Below, piece after piece: positions 1 through 6,100 of a DNA stretch of 8,518 bases. The position numbers and the translations under genes were made by a program. The stretch is from Oscillibacter sp. GTDB taxonomy: Bacteria > Bacillota > Clostridia > Oscillospirales > Oscillospiraceae. The notes beneath the pieces are model-generated. The model saw only the letters and a program-made list of their open reading frames with translations. It ran no database searches and was not told where the DNA came from. The stretch is from NCBI GenBank assembly GCA_020025475.1, contig JAHHSA010000063.1, positions 1-8,518 of the forward strand, read 5' to 3'. Every line of letters begins with the position of its first letter. Position 1 is the first letter of the stretch.

Positions 1-141
1 ATGCGGTCTATGTCGGTCAGCGATGTTGTAGTGGTGCGCCAGGCCCACAGCAAAAAGGCATACTATGTAGAGCCTTTCGGTTTCCGGGACATCAGCAGCA
101 AGTTCCTTCATAAACAGAAGGAACGGGGCGAAGCACGATAA
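1..141 (+). CDS. C-terminal end of a YodL/DUF4316-like protein (partial)
   Basis: Frame 1 is open from the window edge to a TAA at 139-141 and encodes the last 46 residues of a protein whose start lies outside the window. The stretch reads SMSVSDVVVV, then AYYVEPFGF about 14 residues later. This matches my recollection of the YodL-type C-terminal domain (S-x-S-V-S-D-hydrophobic, then YYVD-S-FGF) found in small accessory proteins of Clostridia conjugative elements, sometimes as the end of a DUF4316 protein. The final dozen residues are charged (KQKERGEAR). The ATG at position 1 is probably an internal methionine, because the domain normally has more sequence before it. The molecular function of this family is not known to me. 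The gene ends 41 bases before the giant gene's start and is probably co-transcribed with it. An alternative is an unrelated protein sharing a short motif. Confidence 0.7.
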   Translation: MRSMSVSDVVVVRQAHSKKAYYVEPFGFRDISSKFLHKQKERGEAR

Positions 142-166
142 AACGGGACAATCACACCATCATTTT

Positions 167-175
167 AGAAGGAGG
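167..175 (+). promoter_or_regulatory. Ribosome binding site that fixes the giant gene's TTG start
   Basis: AGAAGGAGG ends at 175. Two in-frame TTG codons follow, at 177 and 183. The first leaves only one base of spacing, too short for initiation, while the second leaves 7 bases, which is optimal. Starting at 183 also gives an N-terminus reading (M)ATK, which agrees with the usual MATK-like beginning of this family as I remember it. The first in-frame ATG lies about 30 codons further on, inside the conserved N-terminal domain, so it is not a credible start. Confidence 0.8.
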
Positions 176-182
176 TTTGACC

Positions 183-3100
183 TTGGCAACCAAGTTACAG
201 AATATCATCCAGTTTTCCGAGGAGCTGACTCTGGGCCTCACATCCAGACGCGGCGTCTGGCAGCAGTATATGACCACTGCGGCGCGGGTCTATAAGTATC
301 CGTTCCATGAGCAGCTGCTGATCTATGGACAGCGGCCGGAAGCAACCGCCTGTGCGTCCATGGATATCTGGAACCGTAGAATGAATCGATGGATCAACGC
401 AGGCGCAAAGGGCATTGCACTTCTGGATGACAGCGGCCCCCGCACCAAACTGAAGTATGTGTTTGATGTTGCGGACACCCATCCCAGAACCAGCAGTTCC
501 AGAACGCCCCCGCTCTGGCAGATGAAGGCGGAACAGGCGGATGCGGTTTTGGAATCCCTGACAAATTCCTTTGGAGAAGCCCAGGATACCAGCGCAGGGT
601 TTGCAGAACAGGTCATTTCCATCTGCGGTCAGATGACCGGTGACAATCTTCCGGATTACGTGGAAGAGCTGATGAATGTCAAAGAGGGGAGTTATCTGGA
701 GGAACTGGATGAGCTGACCATTTCAGCCCATTTCCACCGACTCCTGGCCAGCAGCACCGCCTTTATTGTGCTGACCCGATGCGGCGTTGATGCCGGGAGA
801 TACTTCACCAATGAAGATTTTGAAGAACTGCTGGATTTCAACACCTTTGATACTATTTCGGTACTGGGCACAGCGACCACGGCCATCTCTAAAATGATGC
901 TACTGGAAATCGGGCGCACCGTAGAGCATTTGGAGCAGGAGCAAAAATTTGCAAAAGCGCCGGATATCCGCTATGCTGAAGCCAAAGAACAGGCCGAGAA
1001 AAAAATCGAGAAGGAGGGCAGAGTCCATGAGCATGACGCTGACTTACACGACGGAGAAGGACGGGGTTCTGTATCCCGACCTGACACTGATCCTGCCGGA
1101 GCCGGAGGAACTGCCTCTGAGCAAGTACGGGATGATGCACAAGAAGTTCCTGAAGGAGCACCGCGAGGCAACGTACAACCGGCTGCTGTTATCCGGGAAG
1201 CTGGAGCAGCATCTGGCGGACATCGACCGGCAGGCCAAAGAGATGATGGAGACCATCACCGCGCAGATGGCCGAGAGCCAGGGAGTGATCGAAGAGATGA
1301 AGGCCAAGAATCCCATGCAGTGGGTGGGCCTGATGAACAACATCCGGAACGCAGCCGAGGAGATCGTACTGCACGACCTGATCCTGGCATAACAGAATCT
1401 TCCCCCAAGAAGGCGGACAGCAAAGAAAAGCTGCCGCCTTCTTCTATTGTCCGGGCAATCCCGCAGCAGGTGGTGGACACCTTCCTGTGCCTGGGAGGTC
1501 ATGAGCCGGACAGCCCGCTGACCATTGTGGGCCAATACCGCAAGGACAAAGGAACGGCGGAGAACCTGCCCTTTTTGAAGAAGGAATTTGCCGAAGCGGG
1601 CAGAGGCGTCTTTGTGGGAGATACCGCCTATTCCTCCTGGCCCGATGAAACCGGACTGACCATTGCCAAGGGGCGCACCGCCCGTGGGGAACAGCAGGCG
1701 CATATCACCTGGGAAGAGATGGACCACCGTATTCGGGAGCTTTTGCAGCTGGGCAGATACCAGCCACAGAGTGCACTGGATCAGGTGGACACCCATGTAC
1801 GGCATCAGCTGGCAGAGCAGGTGGTCTACATCAACGGAGATGAGTTTCACAATCTGCCGGATGAGGAACGGCCCCCCATGCTCAGACAGATGAGAAGCTA
1901 CCCGGATATGGTTCGGCTGGTGGAAGATCGGCTGGCAGAGCCGGAGGGCATTTCTGAGGTTCTGCAGTTTTTGGAACGGGGAATGGAGCTGCTGGAGCAG
2001 TATCCATCAAGCCGGAACTACCACGATCTTCCCGGAACGATTGCAGAAGTGCGGGATTTGCAGCGGGACTTGCTTACGTTTACCGCAGCGCCCACAGCAG
2101 GAATGCCGCCGAAACTCTATATCTCCGAAGATGAAGTGGATATGGCACTTTCCAAAGGCTCCGGTTTTGAGCGCGGAAAGGCCCGCATCTATCTGCATTT
2201 TGTCAAAGACCGAAACCTGACCTCCAGAGCGGAGTTTCTGAAAGAGGAATACGGCACCGGCGGTGCCTTTGGCCGGGGAATGCTTGGCCGAGATACCAAT
2301 TCCAAGGGAATTCGCTTTGAACGCGGGGATATTACCATGCCCTACGATTCCGTCACGCTGACTTGGCCGCAGGCGGCAAAGAGAATCGGCAGCCTGATCG
2401 ACACCGGCCGCTATCTGGGGGCCGATGGCCTGACAAAGATCAAGGCCTATCAGAAAACGGAACTGGCCAGAGCGGTCTACCAATTTTATTCCTCACAGCC
2501 TGCTGAGGTCCCCAGACCTTACCCCCAGGGCATGGATGTGTATGGAGCCGCCAGCGTGATCGAACAGCAGCTGGATGTGCCTCAGCGGGTGCAACAGTTT
2601 CTGGAGGAAATGCGGGAGATCGTTGTCTCCGCAAGAGAAGAGGACAGGCATCTCCCGCAGATGCAGCGGGCGCTTGAGGATCTTCAAGCCTACCAGAACG
2701 GCACCTATTTCGTGACCGATGACCAGCCGAAAAAGGAAGAACCGACTCAGCCGATGGCTGTGGATCTGACAATTCCCTATGACCTGACTTTGGGACAGGA
2801 GGTTCAGATCGGCACCGAGAGATACAACATCCTCTCCATGGACGAAAACCGCGTGGTACTAAGCGAAGCAGATGCTCCGCTCTTCAACCGCACCATGAAG
2901 CGGGAGGAGTTTGAGCAGAAACTGCGGGAAAACCCCCTGAATGACCATTTGCAGAAACAGGGTGCCCCCGCACCTGCGGAACTTGAGACAGAACCTGCCT
3001 CTGAACCCGCCGCTGTGGAAGTGCCCAGGGACCGCGGGGATGAAATGCTGGCCCAGGCCCTGATCGGCGCGGAGCTCTATGAAAAAACCGGACAGGCCGT

Positions 3101-6100
3101 CATTGGCTTTGAGGAAGGCAGCCTGGAACCGGTCCGGCTGGACAGAGCGAAAGAAAAGGCAGAACCGCACAAGGCCGAGGAGAAACCCCTGGCACCTCCT
3201 GCCGGAAAGGCACCAGTTCAGCGGGGCAATACCATCTGCCCGGAAATCGGCAGGGCAGAGCGGCACAACTATCAGATCACCAACGATGCGTTGGGCTATG
3301 GCGGCGCAAAGGCCAAATTTCAGGCCAATGTGACCGCCATTCGTACATTACAGACTGTGGAGGCGGAAGGACGTCTTGCGACACCGGAGGAACAGGAAGT
3401 TTTGGCCCAGTACGTGGGCTGGGGCGGTCTGGCCCAGGCCTTTGACGCAGAAAATCCTTCCTGGGCAAACGAGTATGCAGAACTGAAAGTGCTGCTGAGC
3501 GAGGAGGAATACGCCTCCGCCAGAGCCAGCACGCTAAATGCCCATTACACCAGTCCGACAGTCATCCGTGCAATGTACAAAGCCATTGAAGGGATGGGTT
3601 TCCAAACAGGCAATATCTTGGAACCCTCCTGCGGCACCGGAAACTTTTTCGGCATGGTGCCGGAGAGTATGGCAGGGAGCAGACTGTATGGCGTGGAGCT
3701 GGACAGCCTCACCGGACGCATGGCGCGGCAGCTGTATCAGAATGCGGATGTGTCCATCTGCGGTTTTGAGGAAACCAAATTCCCGGACAGCATCTTTGAT
3801 GTGGCTGTGGGCAACGTGCCGTTTGGTGATTATAAGGTGGCGGATAAGCAGTATGACAAGCTGAATTTCTCCATCCACGATTACTTTTTCGCCAAAACGC
3901 TGGATAAGGTGCGCCCCGGCGGCGTCATCGCCTTTGTGACCTCCAGCTTTACCATGGATAAGAAGAACCCCAGCGTCCGCAAATACATTGCACAGCGGTC
4001 GGAACTGCTGGGAGCCATCCGTCTGCCCAACAACGCCTTCCGTGCCAATGCCGGTACCGATGTTGTGGCAGATATTTTGTTCCTGCAAAAGCGGGACAGA
4101 TTGGTGGAACTGGAACCGGAGTGGGTACACCTGTCCAAGACCCCGGAGGGTTTGCCTATCAACAGCTACTTTGCCGAAAACCCGGATATGGTGCTGGGCC
4201 AGCTGACCATGGAAAGCACCCAGTACGGGCACCAGGCCCTGACCTGTGCGCCCTATCCTGACAGCGACCTGGGAGATCTTCTGGATGCAGCCGTGGCCAA
4301 CATCCACGGCGATATTCAGGAATATGCTGCCCAGGACCTTGCCGAAGAAGAGGAGGACCGGTCCATTCCCGCAGACCCCAATGTGCGGAACTTCAGTTAC
4401 ACCGTGGTGGACAGCCAAATTTACTTCCGGGAGGACAGCCGGATGAACCAAGTGGAGGTATCCGCCACCGCTGAGGGCAGGATCAAAGGCATGATTGCCA
4501 TTCGAGACTGTGTCCGAAAGCTGATTGCCCTGCAAACGGAGAACCAGCCGGAGGAAGAAATTCAGCAGGAACAGGGAAAATTGAACCGGCTGTACGACCA
4601 GTACACCAAGAAATATGGCCTGCTGAACAGCCGGGGCAGCAGTTCGGCCTTTGGCACAGACAGTTCCTATCCGCTGCTTTGCTCACTGGAGGTTCTCAAT
4701 GAAGATGGAACCTTGAAGCGCAAGGCGGATATGTTTACCAAGCGCACCATCCGGCCCAATATCACCATTGACCATGTGGATACGCCCAGCGAGGCCCTGG
4801 CGGTTTCTTTGGGCGAGAAAGCCTGCGTAGACCTGACCTACATGGCAGAACTCCTGGGAAAACCGGGAGATACCACCGCCATCGAGGAGGGCCTGCGAGG
4901 GGTCATTTTCCGTGACCCGGAGGCAGGGGAGGACCCGCTGGAGGGCTGGCAGACAGCGGACGAATATCTTTCCGGCAACGTCCGGAAAAAACTGGCCATT
5001 GCGCGGATGGCTGCCAATGGCAATGAGCAGTACCGCATCAATGTGGAAGCATTGGAGAAGATACAGCCCAAGGATTTGTCTGCGGCAGAGATCAGCGTCC
5101 GCCTAGGTGCCGTCTGGCTCCCGCCGGAGGTGGTTCAGCAGTTCATGTATGAGCTGCTGAAAACGCCCCGCTATGCCCAGTTGGATATCAAGGTCCGGTT
5201 CTCTCCCTTGACGGCAGAGTGGAACGTATCCGGCAAAAGCTTGGATCGTGCCAATGTCCAGGCAAACAACACCTACGGAACCAATCGAATCAATGCCTAT
5301 AAAATCATTGAGGAAACGCTGAATTTGCGGGACGTCCGCATTTTTGACTATGTGGAGGATGAGAATGGCAACCGGACGCCTGTCCTGAATAAAAAGGAAA
5401 CCGCCATCGCCCAGGGCAAGCAGGAACTGATCAAGCAGGCATTCACGGAATGGATTTGGACAGACCCGGAGCGCCGGGAGCGGCTGGTGCGGCTTTACAA
5501 TGACCGCTTCAACAGCACCCGGACACGGGAGTATGACGGCAGTCACCTGAAATTCCCCGGCATGAGCCCGGAGATCACCCTGCGTCAGCATCAAAAGAAC
5601 GCCATCGCCCACATCCTCTACGGCGGCAATACCCTGTTGGCACACGTAGTGGGTGCAGGCAAGACCTTTGAAATGGTAGCCGCTGCCCAGGAGAGCAAGC
5701 GGCTGGGCCTGTGCCGGAAATCGCTGATCGTGGTACCCAACCATCTGACGGAGCAGTGGGCCAGCGAGTATCAGCAGCTGTACCCGTCTGCAAACATTCT
5801 GGTGGCAACCAAGAAGGACTTTGAGCGGCAGAACCGCAGAAAGTTCTGCGGGCGCATTGCTACCGGAGACTATGACGCCGTCATTATCGGCCATAGCCAG
5901 CTGGAGAAAATCCCGGTCAGTGAGGAACGGCAGAAACGATTCATTGAAGATCAGATCAACGATATTGTGGACGCCATTGCAGAGCTGAAAGCCAACCAGG
6001 GCGAGCGCTTCCAGATCAAGCAGCTGGAGAAAACCAAGAAAACCCTGCAAATCAAAATGGACCGCCTGATGGACAGCAGCAAAAAGGATGATGTTGTCAC

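Noticed and set aside
949..977. Possible promoter for tnpV: TTGCAA (949-954) and TATGCT (972-977) with 17-base spacing
   Set aside because: Each hexamer matches the sigma-70 consensus at only four of six positions, which is common by chance inside a coding region, and there is no extended -10 element.
1000..1460. Insertion of tnpV as a recent transposon
   Set aside because: I found no target-site duplication or terminal inverted repeats flanking the region. The only inverted repeat is the hairpin after the tnpV stop, so a recent simple transposition is not supported.
1044..1850. Antisense open frame (268 codons) across tnpV and the following module
   Set aside because: It is a shadow of two real + strand frames, and its product has no recognisable domain.
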